Assembly (NCBI GenBank): GCA_037954665.1
Contig: JBBMOL010000023.1
Location: forward strand, 4,092,001-4,156,000
DNA from: Laguncularia racemosa
Lineage: Eukaryota; Streptophyta; Magnoliopsida; Myrtales; Combretaceae
Direction of reading: 5' to 3'
Length of the DNA: 64,000 bases
In this document: in pieces, positions 35,695 through 47,099 of the stretch
How the letters are laid out: each line of letters opens with the position of its first letter
How positions within the stretch are numbered: position 1 is the first letter of the stretch
Program-made: the position numbers and the translations under genes
The notes under the pieces: model-generated
The model's input: only the letters and a program-made list of their open reading frames with translations
What the model was told of the DNA's origin: nothing
The model's database searches: none

Positions 35695-38190
35695 ATGGCG
35701 ACAGTGGTAGTTGAAGAAGATGCTCGATCCATAGGCATGGTAACGACGACCGGGGTTAACAAGATGATGGCGATAGAAGAATCGTTGGTGGATGTCTACT
35801 CGGATGATGGCGAGGATACGAAGCCCCTAGCACCACTATATGATAATGTCATGGTTGGTGGCGTCAAGCCTAACGATGTGGCAAATAAGTTGTCAGATGC
35901 CAATTCAGAGAGTGCATTCCTGTACTGTGAGTTAATGCCTAAAGGTTAGCAAATTACAAAGCTTGACTAACTTGACCGAGTTGCCTTGGTAAAGGACTTA
36001 AAGTTCTTCATTTATTATAAGCACTTTGAGTTCGGCCTCCAACTTCCTTTCAATTGGTTCTATAAGGCCTTTTTCAACTATTATAGGATTGACCCATGTC
36101 AACTTGTCCCCAACTTTTATCGGATCTTAATGGTGTTCAAGGTCCTATTCATAGACCACTAGATAAGGCTAACCCCTCAGCTATTCTAATTCTTTTACAC
36201 TATTAAAAGGAATAGGTTGGCCATTAGCTAGTATTACCTAAAATGCTGACCAAAGCAAAAATTGTTTAAAGAGCTTGCCTCATCGATCCATGGTCGGAAA
36301 GATAAGTTTGTGAAGATTAAGTTGGATGACAAGCTTGACTTCGGGAAGGGTTAGGTTAAACTGATTAGAATTAGGCCAATACAGTTGCTTGACAATGACA
36401 AATGGGCTACTAACTTCTTTTTGAGATAATTGGGTGAGCTACAACAATTTTACAACACCACGTATATCATAGATATACAGTTTGGGGTCAGCATTATTCC
36501 AAAAGAAAGGGGCTGGACGTTCCTAAGGAAGAGAGAAGAGGAAGAAGAAGAAGAAGGTTGAGAAGAAGTCACCGAAGGTATTCATTGTTCCTCAATTGTC
36601 GTGTTGAAGTAAATTGGCTTGAAGGGGGTTACTCATCTACTAGATTTTGGCAGAGGGAGGCTTTTGATGGCTTCTGCTCAGTATGACGTACTATATTCAT
36701 AACTTCCTCTTCTTTTTAGTCGTATGAGTTTCTAATCACCCATACTTGTCTTTTTGTAGACATGCCACTAAAGAAAGCTAACCTTGCTTAACTCTACGCT
36801 TAAAACAAGGTAGCAGCCAAGGGCAATAAGGGTGCTCTAGTTGAAAGACTCCTCCTCGTCTAAAAGAGAAAGGCATCAAAATCGGAAAGCTCCGACCTAC
36901 TGAGGAGAAGCACCCTCCAGGTGACCCGATTAGGAAGGGGAAACTAGTGAAGAAGGCTCTTGCTCCTCCAAAGTCCAAGAAGAGGTTGAGGGAAAACAAT
37001 AGTGAAGTAGGTCAGAAGGGTGAGGGGACCACTATTTAACCTAACCAGTATGTCTTGTTGGATGAGGATGTTGTTGAAGACACCTCTGCTAATCTTAGCT
37101 AAAAAAGTGGGGTTAATTTACATCCCTAAGTGGAACATCTGCATTGGAGATAAAGTGGTGGGCATTTCAAGGTTATGTCAATAGATAATGTCCAAGGCTA
37201 TCCCACCATTGCAGATGATGATATACGAGGTTTGTCCTCTACACTTCTTTATAGTTCATTTATTTTTTAACTCTATCTTGTAATGTTTGTTCTTACCATC
37301 AAACCAATACTCTCATAGCGATGCTATCCAATGTCCTCAAGGAAGAATGAAGGAAAGTATGTTCTCTTCATTATGAATACAAAGAACTTTGGGTGAAGAA
37401 GTAGCAATTCTTTAACCAAACTATGAGTTTCTTACAAAGGGTGCAAGGTTCTAAAAATGTAAAAGCCTAGGTAAGGAAGAAGGCAGCTACCCTGGAAGAG
37501 CTCGAGAAAGAAACCGAAACTCAGGTCGATGAACTTGGTCCTTAAATAAAGGTTGATGTGAGTAAGAATTCTCTCCTTTAGGATGAATTGTTGAAGACTT
37601 GGAAAGAGAAAGAAGGGCTTGAGAAGAAGGCTATTGATCTTTCTCACTAGCTTTCTGAGGCTAAAGGAGAGCTTATAGTCTTGAGGCCTTTAGTTAGTTT
37701 CTTTGAAGATAGGGAGAAGGACTATAAAGGGAAGATTGCTAGGTTGGAAGATGATTTGAGGCATCATTAAGCTTAGATCACCTCAAATCATGGAGTTCGA
37801 TTGGGAGGCTGGTAACCTCAAGTAGAAGGTGTAAACGAGATTATAAATAGCAAGCAATGGGTGCTACTGCAAGAAGAGGCCTACATTGATGGCTTTGAAG
37901 ATGCAAAACAAGCTGCCTTGAATTAATACTCAAACCTTAATCTTGAAGGCTTAGAGGACGACGACAGCCTTCCGAAAGAATCTAAAGCTTCTCTTAAAGC
38001 TATGGATAACACAATTAAAGTGGATATAGTCTTAAAGGATGCCCTTGCTAATGAAGCTCCCCCTCCTCTAAGCTCCAATACTCCTAAAGATCCTACCCCC
38101 CTAAATGAAGAAGTATGTCCCAAGCTATCCTAAGCGAACCAAATAGATCAAGCTGCTAAAGCTTCTTCAAATCCTCTTCTCTCTAACTAG
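35695..38190 (+). pseudogene. antisense extra ORF of element A (Transposase_28-like)
   Basis: It lies between integrase and 3' LTR, on the strand opposite to gag-pol. The first 84 codons from ATG 35695 are open. Later readable segments are broken by stops. About 35985-36180 has FNYYRIDPCQLVPNFYRILM, resembling the 'putative gypsy-type transposon' (Transposase_28) domain of plants. The middle is Lys/Glu rich. About 37330-37770 is coiled-coil-like (DLSH*LSEAKGELIVLRPLV). The end is acidic (LEGLEDDDSLPKESK). The same ORF, reversed, is present in element B, with matching order (VEDDARPTNMAIVAKVDKQM against VEEDARSIGMVTTTGVNKMM). Antisense extra ORFs are known in Tat-lineage elements. Their function is not known. 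Confidence 0.7.
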
Positions 38191-38929
38191 TAATGATAAC
38201 TTTTTTCCAAATGTTTTATGATGTACTTAAGATTTTTGTTATTGTAACTTTTTAGGTTAGTATGCTAACCTTAAGTTATATCTAACTTCTAAAATTGTAG
38301 TCTTTTTAGCATTGAATGAAGTGTGCTTCCAGACTTGTGATCTTTACTTATTTTTCTTTATTGTTGTTTTTGCTCTTGTTTAACTAACATTTCCTCTTTT
38401 CATAGCTATGTGAGTGTGGAACTTGTCATTTTGTAGTAATTAGGTCGAAATAGGTAATGGCTTAAGATAATTTACCACATTAAAAGTACTTTGGATGCTC
38501 AAAGCTAACCTTGATCAATAAATTATTCTCTTATCATTTGGTCAGGGTTTTCAACAGACCTAGTCTATTGAGACCAGCATGCCCTATATACTTAGTTGAG
38601 GTCAACCTATCAATTGACCTTGGCATGGGTTGTCCGTTACCTTAAAAGAGGTTAGGAAAATTGGTCATCCTTTCACCTCGAAGGGAGGTTTAAAGACTTG
38701 ATCATCCATTTACCTTGGAAGGAGGTTAGGAAAAGTTAGCACATGAAGTTGATATCTTAAGAGCCTATTAGTCACAAATTAAGTAACTAAGCTTATTGTA
38801 CTTAATGCGAATTGAATAAAAGTAAACACGTTGACTTAAACAAATGGAAAATTTCATTATATACAAAGTAATTACATTTCGAACTCATTTAAAATATAAC
38901 TTAAGATTGCTAGCATTCCAAGTTATAGG
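38191..38929. other. spacer between antisense ORF and integrase (element A)
   Basis: Non-coding. Contains a run of related units around GGTTAGGAAAA and ACCTTGGAAGGAGG (38630-38730). The corresponding spacer in B (50095-50659) matches in reverse, for example the TCTATTGAGACCAG / CTAGTCTCAATAGACTAG blocks. Confidence 0.6.
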
Positions 38930-40190
38930 AATTGGTTGACTATCTAATCTTTCAAGCTTGTATGTGCCATGCCATACTTCTTCTTAGATCCTAACTAGAT
39001 CTTCCCAATTAGGTGTCAATTTGCCTTAGCCTTCTCTAGATCCAATAGCCTCTAATATTTTGCATATCAAGTTACCAAGTCAGAAGATCTTATGCTTAAC
39101 CTTTTTGTTATAGTATAGCGTTGCCCTTTGCTAATAGGCTACCACGCTAGTATTTGCTAAGTCTTAAACTTCTTTAATTAAATATAAATTAGTTCATAGA
39201 TTGACCTCATTAACTAATACATCCATGGCTTGGGTGCATGCATTTGGGAGTTCCAACTCAACTAGAAACATGGCCTTTAAGCCAAAGGTGAGCTTGAAGA
39301 TTGTCTCCCTTGTTGCTATCATGTGCGTAGTTTGATATCACCACAAGATGTAGGGGAGCTCATTTGCCCATTTACCCTTTATGTGATCCATCCTTTTCTT
39401 GAGACTATTTAATATGGTCTTATTGACAGCTTTGACCTGTCCATTGGACTAAAGGTGGGCCTTCGAGATGTAGTGAATCTTAAGCTTCTTATCAAAGTAC
39501 AATTTCTCGAACTTATTATTGTTAAACTATGTCCCATTATCTGTGACCAAGGCACACTACATACCAAATCTACTTAGGATGTTGTTTAAAATAAAATTTT
39601 CATACCTTTCTCCATGATCTAGGTTATGGCCTCCACTTCAACACTTGGTAAAATAGTCAACAACTATGATGATATGTCGATGTTGGTTAGTTGCCTTAGG
39701 GAAAGGGCTTAGGATATTAATCTCCCATTGAGTGAAAGGCTACGGTTTGGTAATGTGTAGAAGGTTATTACTCGATTGTTAGTCTATAGGTACATGCTTT
39801 TGGCATTAAACACATATTTTGACCAACTCCTTTGCATCTTTCTTCATTTTAGGGTAGTAATAGTTGAGATGAAGAGCTTTCACATATAGTGCTTAGCTTT
39901 TAATATGATTGATGCATATGCCAGCATGCAGCTCCTCCAAGACATATTGAGCTTCGTTTAACCTTAAGCATCTGAGGCAAGGGAGACTGTGCCCTCGATG
40001 GTACAATTGATCACCTATGAAGGTGTACTGAGTTGCCTTATATAGGAATTTTGTTACCTCCTTCTTACCTTTAGGAGTAATGCCATTCTTCAAATATGCA
40101 ATAAATGGATCCATCTAGCTTGGCTCAATTGACGAAGGTTGTATCTCCAAGCATTGATGATGGGGCTTGTTGATACTTTTATCTGGTAGA
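38930..40190 (-). pseudogene. integrase of element A
   Basis: The minus strand reads from the PFIAYLKNG linker into an integrase zinc-binding region (EELHAGICINHIKS, about 39890-39940, then CV*CQKH), then the catalytic core near 39720 (WEINILSP) and VVDYFTK. The family pattern is GIDILGP, so the first catalytic Asp is Asn here. It ends poorly before the spacer. Stops throughout. Confidence 0.75.
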
Positions 40191-40557
40191 TACTTGGTAA
40201 AAACTTTCCTATCCGAGTTAAAGAGATTGGTTGAGGCTATTCTAAAAAAACTATATGCTTCGAAGTTTTTACCTTATAGGATTTTAGTAATACTTTAAGC
40301 CGGGAACTCCATTCCAAGTGCTTGTGTGACCTCAAGGTATATAGTCATACCTTCATCCTTAATTGAATACTCTCCTTTAACCTGTTGAACTCTCAGTTGT
40401 GAGTTTGAAAAGACCTCCAATTTCTCTACATCAACCTCCTTTGTTAACCACATTCTAGTAAATGAGTGCTTGGTATTCCACTTTATTATTATTGGCAGGG
40501 AATTCAAACTTAAGCGCATAGTGCATTTCTATTCCATGTGGTCCTCTTAACATTAGT
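40191..40557 (-). pseudogene. RNase H, second part (element A)
   Basis: MRLSLNSLPIIIKWNTKHSF and VEKLEVFSNSQLRVQQVKGE are the C-terminal half of the gypsy RNase H domain (family EALIMGMRLA...LVVQQVKGEY). Its first half lies beyond element 2 at 44169-44330. The two halves meet in frame once element 2 and one TTAGT are ignored. Confidence 0.75.
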
Positions 40558-41108
40558 TGACGTGCCTTAGACGAGTATATATTCAAATAATACCAGTTTT
40601 TAGGCGATAATCGAATCCAACAATCGAATTAACAAACAAGAATACAAAGTAAACCCCAAACTCTTATTGGATATGACGCACTAGTAAGAGAGTAATCCTA
40701 ATATGGAGTTGTTGATATGACGCACAACAATCCAATACCGTCATTTGCCACAATCTAACAAATTGATAAGAGTAAAATGAAGAACAAACTTCACAATGTA
40801 ATTTCTCAAAAATTCAAAAGTCAGCTAAATTCTTACATTATAACATATATATAGCAAAAGGTAATAAAATGCAAAAAGTCACAAAAATCAACTGGTTTGC
40901 CTACATAAGCCACTGGCTTAGGAGGCAAGGTCGTCGACCTTAGAAGTTTACACAACCAGCTTAGAGGGCAAAGCCGTCGGCTTTGAATGGCCGATCTAAG
41001 GGTAAGCTACTGGCCTTTATGGCTGGCTTAAAGGTGTTTACCTCTGGCTCTTGTGATTTGATTCTCGCATCAAACAATGTTGTAATGGTTGTGATTTGAT
41101 TCCCATCA
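40558..41108 (-). repeat. 3' LTR of element 2
   Basis: 551 bp against 617 bp for the partner at 43552-44168. Both contain repeated GGC-rich units in the part that reads GGCTTAGGAGGCAAGG. The length difference lies mostly in this repeat zone. Confidence 0.9.
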
Positions 41109-41249
41109 TCTCCTCGAACTTGTGGAAGATTTGTCCTCAAATCTGATGGTTTCTCTGTTTTGAATGAAAATGCTTGAAAGTCACCTAGACTGAAAACCTT
41201 GGTCTACCTGTGATTTTTTTCTTAACATTGTGGCTACCCTGAAAACTTC

Positions 41250-41720
41250 TAAATTTCCTGTGATTGTTCCACTCTATTCAGTTTGTCTTCCAATGCCTTT
41301 TGCTCCACTAATAAAGACTTTCTTTTAGTGGCTTTATTGATTTGCTCTTGGGATTCGTGCTCCTCAATTGGTGACATAGGACTTAAAACAACCCGTTTAC
41401 CATCCTTCTGAAACACATAGGTGTTTCTAAACCCATCATGCAGCACTCTTCTGTCAAATAACAAAGGCCTACCCAGTAATATATATAATGCAAACATAGG
41501 GAGAACATCGCAATCGACTACATCCTGGTACTTTTTCCTTATGTTGATTAGAACCTTAGCCCTCTGAATGACATGTAGACCATCTCGTTCACTCAATCAG
41601 TGTAATTCATAGGGCCTATGATGAGGTGTAGTGACTAGTTGCAATATGTTCACTAATGCAGTAGCTATAACATTGGTGTAACTACCACTATCAATAAGAA
41701 GAGTACAAAGATTACCTTAG
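41250..41720 (-). pseudogene. protease of element 2
   Basis: Minus strand. Catalytic D-S-G in IDSGSYTNV (about 41680-41710), then a stop and the open segment 41249-41596 with LHVIQRAKVLINI, LYILLGRPLLFDRR and a Glu/Lys-rich tail ending VEQSQEI. Typical gypsy protease followed by a linker that would normally lead to RT, which is missing. Confidence 0.8.
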
Positions 41721-41789
41721 ACTCTACAGGGAATATGGAATAAGTTTTCCCTTTGCATGTCCTCAATATCTGGAGATGTAGTCATTATC

Positions 41790-43097
41790 CTACGTAGTAA
41801 TAGCTAGATATTGATCATTGCTTTTATCCTCATGTACCTCAGCATCTAGATCCTCATAATATTCCTTTAGCATTGTTAATAAATCTGTAGGCTCAAGTAT
41901 CTCTTCTTTGTCATCCTTACTTTTTACCTCTATAGCAGTCATCACCCTTTTGTTGGGACACTGAGCAGCTATGTGTTTAAAGCCCATGCATTTGAAGCAT
42001 TGGGTTTGATGAATCTTCCCACCTGATGACCCTAGCACTAATTATCTAATATCAGCCTTAGTAATTGCTTTGCCTTTTCCAAAACTTTCCCTCTCCTTAT
42101 CAATAACAATTGTATTTGATTCTAAAAACCTATCAATTTCCCCTTTTTCAACCTGTTGACTGTCTGACCCATGTAGCTGAGTAGTGGATCCATATTTGTT
42201 ACTCGATGCTCTATATGGATTAGAGCGCCTCTGTTTCTTAACTTTTAAAGCCAACTAAATAGCTTCATCAAGAGTGTCATACCGCTGTAGCTCCACTATA
42301 CAGGCAATCTTATATTTCAATCCTGACACAAATCGTGCCATAGTTTTCTTAGGATGTTCAATGGTTCCACAAGGAATCATGGGCGCCTTAAATTCTTGGA
42401 CATATTTGTCTACAGTTTTACAGCCTTGTCTCAAGGTCTGGAGATGCATGAATAGTTCATGCTTATAATGCTTTGGAACAAATATCTTCTTTAGCACCCT
42501 TTTCATCTCCTGCCAAGTATGAATCTCAATATCACCATCTCTCCTCCTATTGGCCACAATATTCTTCCACTACAAGGCGGCATAACCTATAAACTCAACC
42601 ATTGCCAGAAGAACTCGCGTATGATAATTAATCTCATAACACTTGAAGAGTCCTTCTACCTTATCTTCCTAATCAAGGTAATCCTCTGCAAACCTCCTTC
42701 CAGCAAGTGAAGACATCTGCAATTTTACATACTTCGGACCCTTAGGTGGTTTAAACTCACCGTTAGGATAAAGTCCATCCCCAAAGTTGTTATCCATTTC
42801 CTCCCTATAAGCATGATACTCTCTTCCAACCTATCTGTCATTGTTTCCTCCTACAACTCTTTCTTTACCCACAGCATTAAGGGTTACCTTGGGTGGGGGT
42901 GCCTATGGATTTGCCACTGGCTATTGGGGTAAGGTCATTTGATTAACCCTAGTGGCTAGGTTAGCAACCACAGTGGTTAGATCTTGCAATTGTTCTTCTA
43001 AAGTTCTTCCACTTGCAGCACGACGACCCTAAATTCCTCTTCCAACCTGACTATTTGTCTTATTTTCGATTTCTCCATTGACATTGTCGTTCGACAT
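41790..43097 (-). pseudogene. gag of element 2
   Basis: Starts at ATG 43097 (MSNDNVNGEIENK). A gag core is at 42255-42557 (IHTWQEMKRVLKKIFVPKHY, TMARFVSGLKYKIACIVELQ). A basic linker follows (42042-42254). The CCHC zinc knuckle is CFKCMGFKHIAAQC (about 41955-42000), followed by an acidic tail. Stops interrupt it at several points. It is markedly better preserved than the gag of element 1. Confidence 0.85.
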
Positions 43098-43532
43098 ACT
43101 CAACAGAAATTGCAATCTTAGCACATAATTCACAAATCACAATCACTATAATAATCCCCAATGACATAATCCCAATTACAACCTCTACTCGCTCTCTAAC
43201 TCAAAACCTAGCACAAACAGCAATACAACTAGGATACACAAACAACAACAACCAACCCTGATTCTATTAATCAATCCAATCAATAAAATCCATAACCCAT
43301 GACAACAGAATCGTACAACCTATAACAACAACAACGAAGAAAACCCTAATTTCAATTGGATATGAATTCTATGAACAAACCCAAATTGAATAGCACGGCA
43401 ACAACATAACCCAATTTGACAATCCATGTACAACCTCAATTTGATAACAGTATACAACAACACAAATTCACAATCTCAAAAACCTTAATTTGCCAAAGAA
43501 ATTCTAATAGTCACAATCCCTTATCTCAATAT

Positions 43533-43546
43533 GAGCTTTGATGCCA
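43533..43546 (-). other. primer-binding site of element 2
   Basis: On the minus strand TGGCATCAAAGCTC, 5 bases after the 5' LTR. One or two changes from the usual TGGTATCAGAGC (initiator tRNA-Met type). Confidence 0.65.
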
Positions 43547-43551
43547 AAAGA

Positions 43552-44168
43552 TGATGTGCCTCAAAAGAGTATATATTCAGATAATCCTAGTTTCTAGGCG
43601 ACAATCAACGATAATCGAATCCAACAATCGAATTAACGAATAAGAACATAAAATAAACCATAAACCTTTACCGAATATGATGCACTAGCAAGAGAGTAGT
43701 CCTAGTACAGAGTTGTTGATATGACGCACAACAATTCAATATTGTCACTCGCCACAATCTAACGAATTGATAAGAGTAAAATGAAGAACAAACTTCACAA
43801 TATAATTTCTCAAATGTTTAAAAGTCTCCCAAATTCTTACATTATAACATATATATAGCAAAAGGAAACAAAATGTGAAAAGTCACAAAAATCAACTGGT
43901 TCACTTACATAAGTCATCGGCTTTGGAATGAAAGTTGCTAGCTTTAGATTCATGAAGGCCATCGGCTTAGGAGGCAAGGCTGTTGGCCTTGGAAGTTTAC
44001 ACCGTTGGCTTAGATGGTCGACCTATCTCCACGCTGCTGGCCTTGAATGGCCGGTCTAAAGGTAAGCTGTCGGCCTTTATGGCCGACCTAAAGGTGTCCA
44101 CCTTCGACTCTTGTGATTTGATTCTCGCGTCAAACAATGTTGTAATGGTCATGATTTGATTCCCAACA
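43552..44168 (-). repeat. 5' LTR of element 2
   Basis: 617 bp, TGATG at one end and CAACA at the other, next to target duplication TTAGT. Confidence 0.9.
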
Positions 44169-44330
44169 TTAGTCCTGCTCCACTCCTTCACCCTTCCTCT
44201 CCCCTGAGTAGATGATCCATCTATATGGAGAGTCCAAATTGGTGTATATCCTCAATGATTAGTGCTTTTTCTCATGTTGTGTAATTTACCACAAAATCGG
44301 CTAGGACTTGTGCTTTGATGGGTTCCCTTG
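44169..44330 (-). pseudogene. RNase H, first part (element A)
   Basis: Minus strand reads a W-T-L-H-I-D-G-like segment (degraded as TNLDSPYRWIIYSG in one frame) and GVKEWSRTN, the start of gypsy RNase H. Cut by element 2 at 44168. Confidence 0.6.
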
Positions 44331-45600
44331 GTTGATACTGGACACTATATGTACTTAGCTCCAAAGCATACTTGATCATTCTTCTTGATGCATCAGGTTT
44401 ATGCAATATTTAGCATAATGGTTAGTTGCTCAAGCAACCACTTGACGAGCTTCAAAATAGTGTTAAAGCTCATGTGCAAGGATCACCACTGCTAATGCAA
44501 ACTTCTCTACCTTGGAATTCCTAACTTCTAGTCCCTTGAGGATGTGACCTATTTAGTACACTAGCTTGTGCTGTTTTCCTTTAGCTTAGACTAATAGTAA
44601 GGAAAGAGTTTAGTCACTGACCAACAAGTATAGCTCTTCTTCAGGAACCAGCTTAGACAAAATTGGTGAGTCGTGTGGAATGCCTTTAAGTTGTCGAACA
44701 CTACCTAACATTGTTCGATCCTTTAAAAATTTGAAGGGTTTTTTTAAATCTTGAAAAACTTTACGCATCTATTAACTAATTTGAATATAAATCTACCAAG
44801 TGCGATAATTCATCTAGCGAGGCATTGTACATCCTTGATAGTTTAAGGGGGTTACATGTCCAAGATGGCTCGAATCTTTTTTGGATTGGCCTTTATACCG
44901 CAAACCGTGACGATGTATCTAAGAAACTTCTTAGAGGTTACCTCAAATACATATTTCTGGAGGTTAAGCTTTATGCTGTGTTCTCTCAGGGTATTAAATG
45001 CTTCTTAAAGGTCTTTGAGATAATCATTGGGTTGCTTGCTTTTGATGATCATATCTTCCACATAAATCTCCACATTCTGCCCAATCTAAGACTTAAACAT
45101 TGTTGTCACCAATCACTGATAAGTTGCTTTTGCATTCTTTAGTTCGAAGAGCATGACCTTATAACAGTAAGTGCTAAAATTGGTAACAAACAAAGTATGT
45201 ACTTGATAAGGTTCATACATTCTTATTTAATTGTAGCTTAAAAAGGTGTCCATAAAGCTTAAATGTGCATGACCCGAGGTTAAGTTGACTAGTTGGTCAA
45301 TCTTTAGGAGGGGAAAGTAATCCTTCGAGTAGGCTTTATTTAGATCTGTAAAATCAATGCACATGTGCCACTTCCCATTGCATTTCTTAACCTACACACA
45401 ATATGCTAGCTAAGTCAAATAAGGTTCCTCCCTTATGAAACCCACTTTAAGAAACTTTTGCTCCTCTTCCTTAATTGCCATGTTCCTTTTAAGGGTAAAA
45501 TGGTGTTTCTTCTACTTGATAACCTTACATGTTAGATCTACATTTAGTCGACCCATGATAACTTCTAGGAAAATCCTTGGCATATGTGATGGCGACCAAG
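44331..45600 (-). pseudogene. reverse transcriptase of element A
   Basis: Minus strand, running from EEEQKFLKVGFIREEPYL (about 45470) through IDFTDLNKAYSKDYFPL and the catalytic palm box at 45053-45064, which reads Y-V-E-D rather than Y-V-D-D, then KLNLQKYVFEVTSKKFL, to the start of RNase H. The loss of one catalytic Asp would alone inactivate it. Stops are frequent. Confidence 0.8.
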
Positions 45601-46154
45601 CTACCACATCTTTATTAGACTAAAGGAAGTTAGTGATGCATTGCTTTACTTCTATAGGTGACGACTTTCCAACTTGCATGGTCTGCTTGAAACTGCTATC
45701 GAGTTGTATGGTCTTTATCTCCTCTCCCCGTTGTTTCTTGGCTTTTCCTCTGGCTTAGTCTCAATAGTGAGGACCTCTCCTCTGGTTAATGCTTGTAGAT
45801 AGCATGATTGTGCTAACTGTTGCTCTCCTTGGCAAATGTTAACTCTTGTTAGGGTAGGGAATTTAGCCTTCAAGTATGCCATAGAGGGGATCATCCTAAA
45901 CTCATTCTAGCTTGATTGCCCCAATGTAATGTTATAAGGTGACCAACAACCTACCACTAGGAAGTTCATGAGCTGTTTAGCAATGTTTTCATTGTCGCCA
46001 AGCTCCATGGGGAGAAGAATAATGCCTACAGCTCAGAATGGTAGTTATTGAAACTATAAAGATCTTGGTTATATGGCTTTAACTTAGCCTTCAATTTGGG
46101 CTTCATCTTATCGTAGGTGACCTTGAAGATGATGTTCACTAAACTTCCGATGTC
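45601..46154 (-). pseudogene. protease (second part) and PR-RT linker of element A
   Basis: From 46154 leftwards the minus strand reads D-I-G-S-L-V-N-I-I-F-K-V-T-Y-D-K-M, the active site of a retropepsin (consensus D-T/S-G). It continues through a region ending HLITLHWGNQARMSL and a linker with SIAVSSRPCKLE. The first part of the domain is at 54034-54130, on the other side of element B. Confidence 0.75.
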
Positions 46155-46189
46155 TATTGATAGGCCATTTCAACCAATAACAATAATAG

Positions 46190-46640
46190 GACCCCCAACG
46201 ATGTAGTCAATACTATCGTTAGAGACCTAAAGGGCCCTCTACTGGGGGGGAAGAGTGGCTAAGCTTAAGTAGCATGGCCTATGCCTAGTCCCAGCAACTT
46301 ATGAACCTGCAATAATAAGAAACCTAAAGTGAATAACTCCATTTTCTTTTTCTATGAGAACTTGGAGGGTATTTAAAGTACACATAATGATGCTTTTGTC
46401 ATAACAGTTTAGATCGATGGTTTCAAGGTTTGAAAAAAGTTGATTGGCACTGAAAGCTTGGCATACATCATTTTCAAGGCCACCTATGATAGGATGAAGC
46501 TAAAGATGAAAGCCAAGTTGAGATCACATAACCAGGACTTGTATGGTTTTGATGACCAACCTATCCAATCTACTGAAATAATTTCTCTCTTTATAGAGCT
46601 CGGTAACAATAACAATGTTGTCAAATAGTTCATTAACTTC
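46190..46640 (+). pseudogene. gag end and protease of element B
   Basis: Reads PNDVVNTIV...KGP (also at 54240-54290 in A), then a segment aligned with A's gag end, then the protease with K-L-I-G-T-E-S-L-A-Y-I-I-F at about 46430-46470, where A has I-I-D-I-G-S-L-V-N-I-I-F. The catalytic D-x-G is therefore lost. It continues KATYDRMKLKMKAKLRSHNQ. Confidence 0.75.
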
Positions 46641-47099
46641 CTTAGTGGTTGATTACTAGTCCCCCCATAATGTTATATTAGGGAGATCGAGCCAAAATGC
46701 ATTGAGGATTGTTCCATCCACAATGTACTTAAAGGTTAAGTTCCTAACCTTAGTAGGAGTTGGCATATGTTGAGGGGACCAGCAATTGGTGAGGTTATGC
46801 TGTCTGTAGGCATTAACTAGGGGAGAAGTTCTTACTATTGAGACCGAGTGAAAGGTAAAGTTGGGTAATGGGGGGAACCATCCCAGGAGATAGAGACACT
46901 ATAGCTCGGTAGCAACCGAGTAGACTACACGAGTTGGGAAGTCAATGCCTGCTAAATTGAAACAATGTCTTGTTGACTTTCTTCAATCTAACAAAGATGT
47001 TTTTGCTTGGTCATCGTTAAACATACTAGGCATTCCCTTAGAGATAATAATGTATTGACTCAACATTGACCCGACCTTTAAGGTCATGAATAGAAGAGA

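Larger units (their letters stand above)
40558..44168 (-). mobile_element. gag-protease-only Ty3/gypsy element (element 2)
   Basis: 3.61 kb, inserted in the RNase H of element A. Target duplication TTAGT at 40553-40557 and 44169-44173. On the minus strand: 5' LTR 43552-44168, a primer-binding-site-like TGGCATCAAAGC at 43535-43546, gag and protease, then only about 150-300 bp of non-polymerase sequence before the 3' LTR (40558-41108). LTR ends are TGATG/TGACG...CATCA/CAACA. It resembles element 1 in gene content (gag with zinc knuckle plus protease, no RT-IN), but the LTR sequences differ. Confidence 0.92.

Noticed and set aside
36778..38123. Minus-strand frames in 36.8-38.1 kb as genes
   Set aside because: They overlap the antisense ORF of element A, which is clearly on the plus strand.
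45435..45623. Plus-strand frames at 44825-45623 as genes
   Set aside because: They are on the opposite strand to A's reverse transcriptase, whose motifs read clearly on the minus strand.
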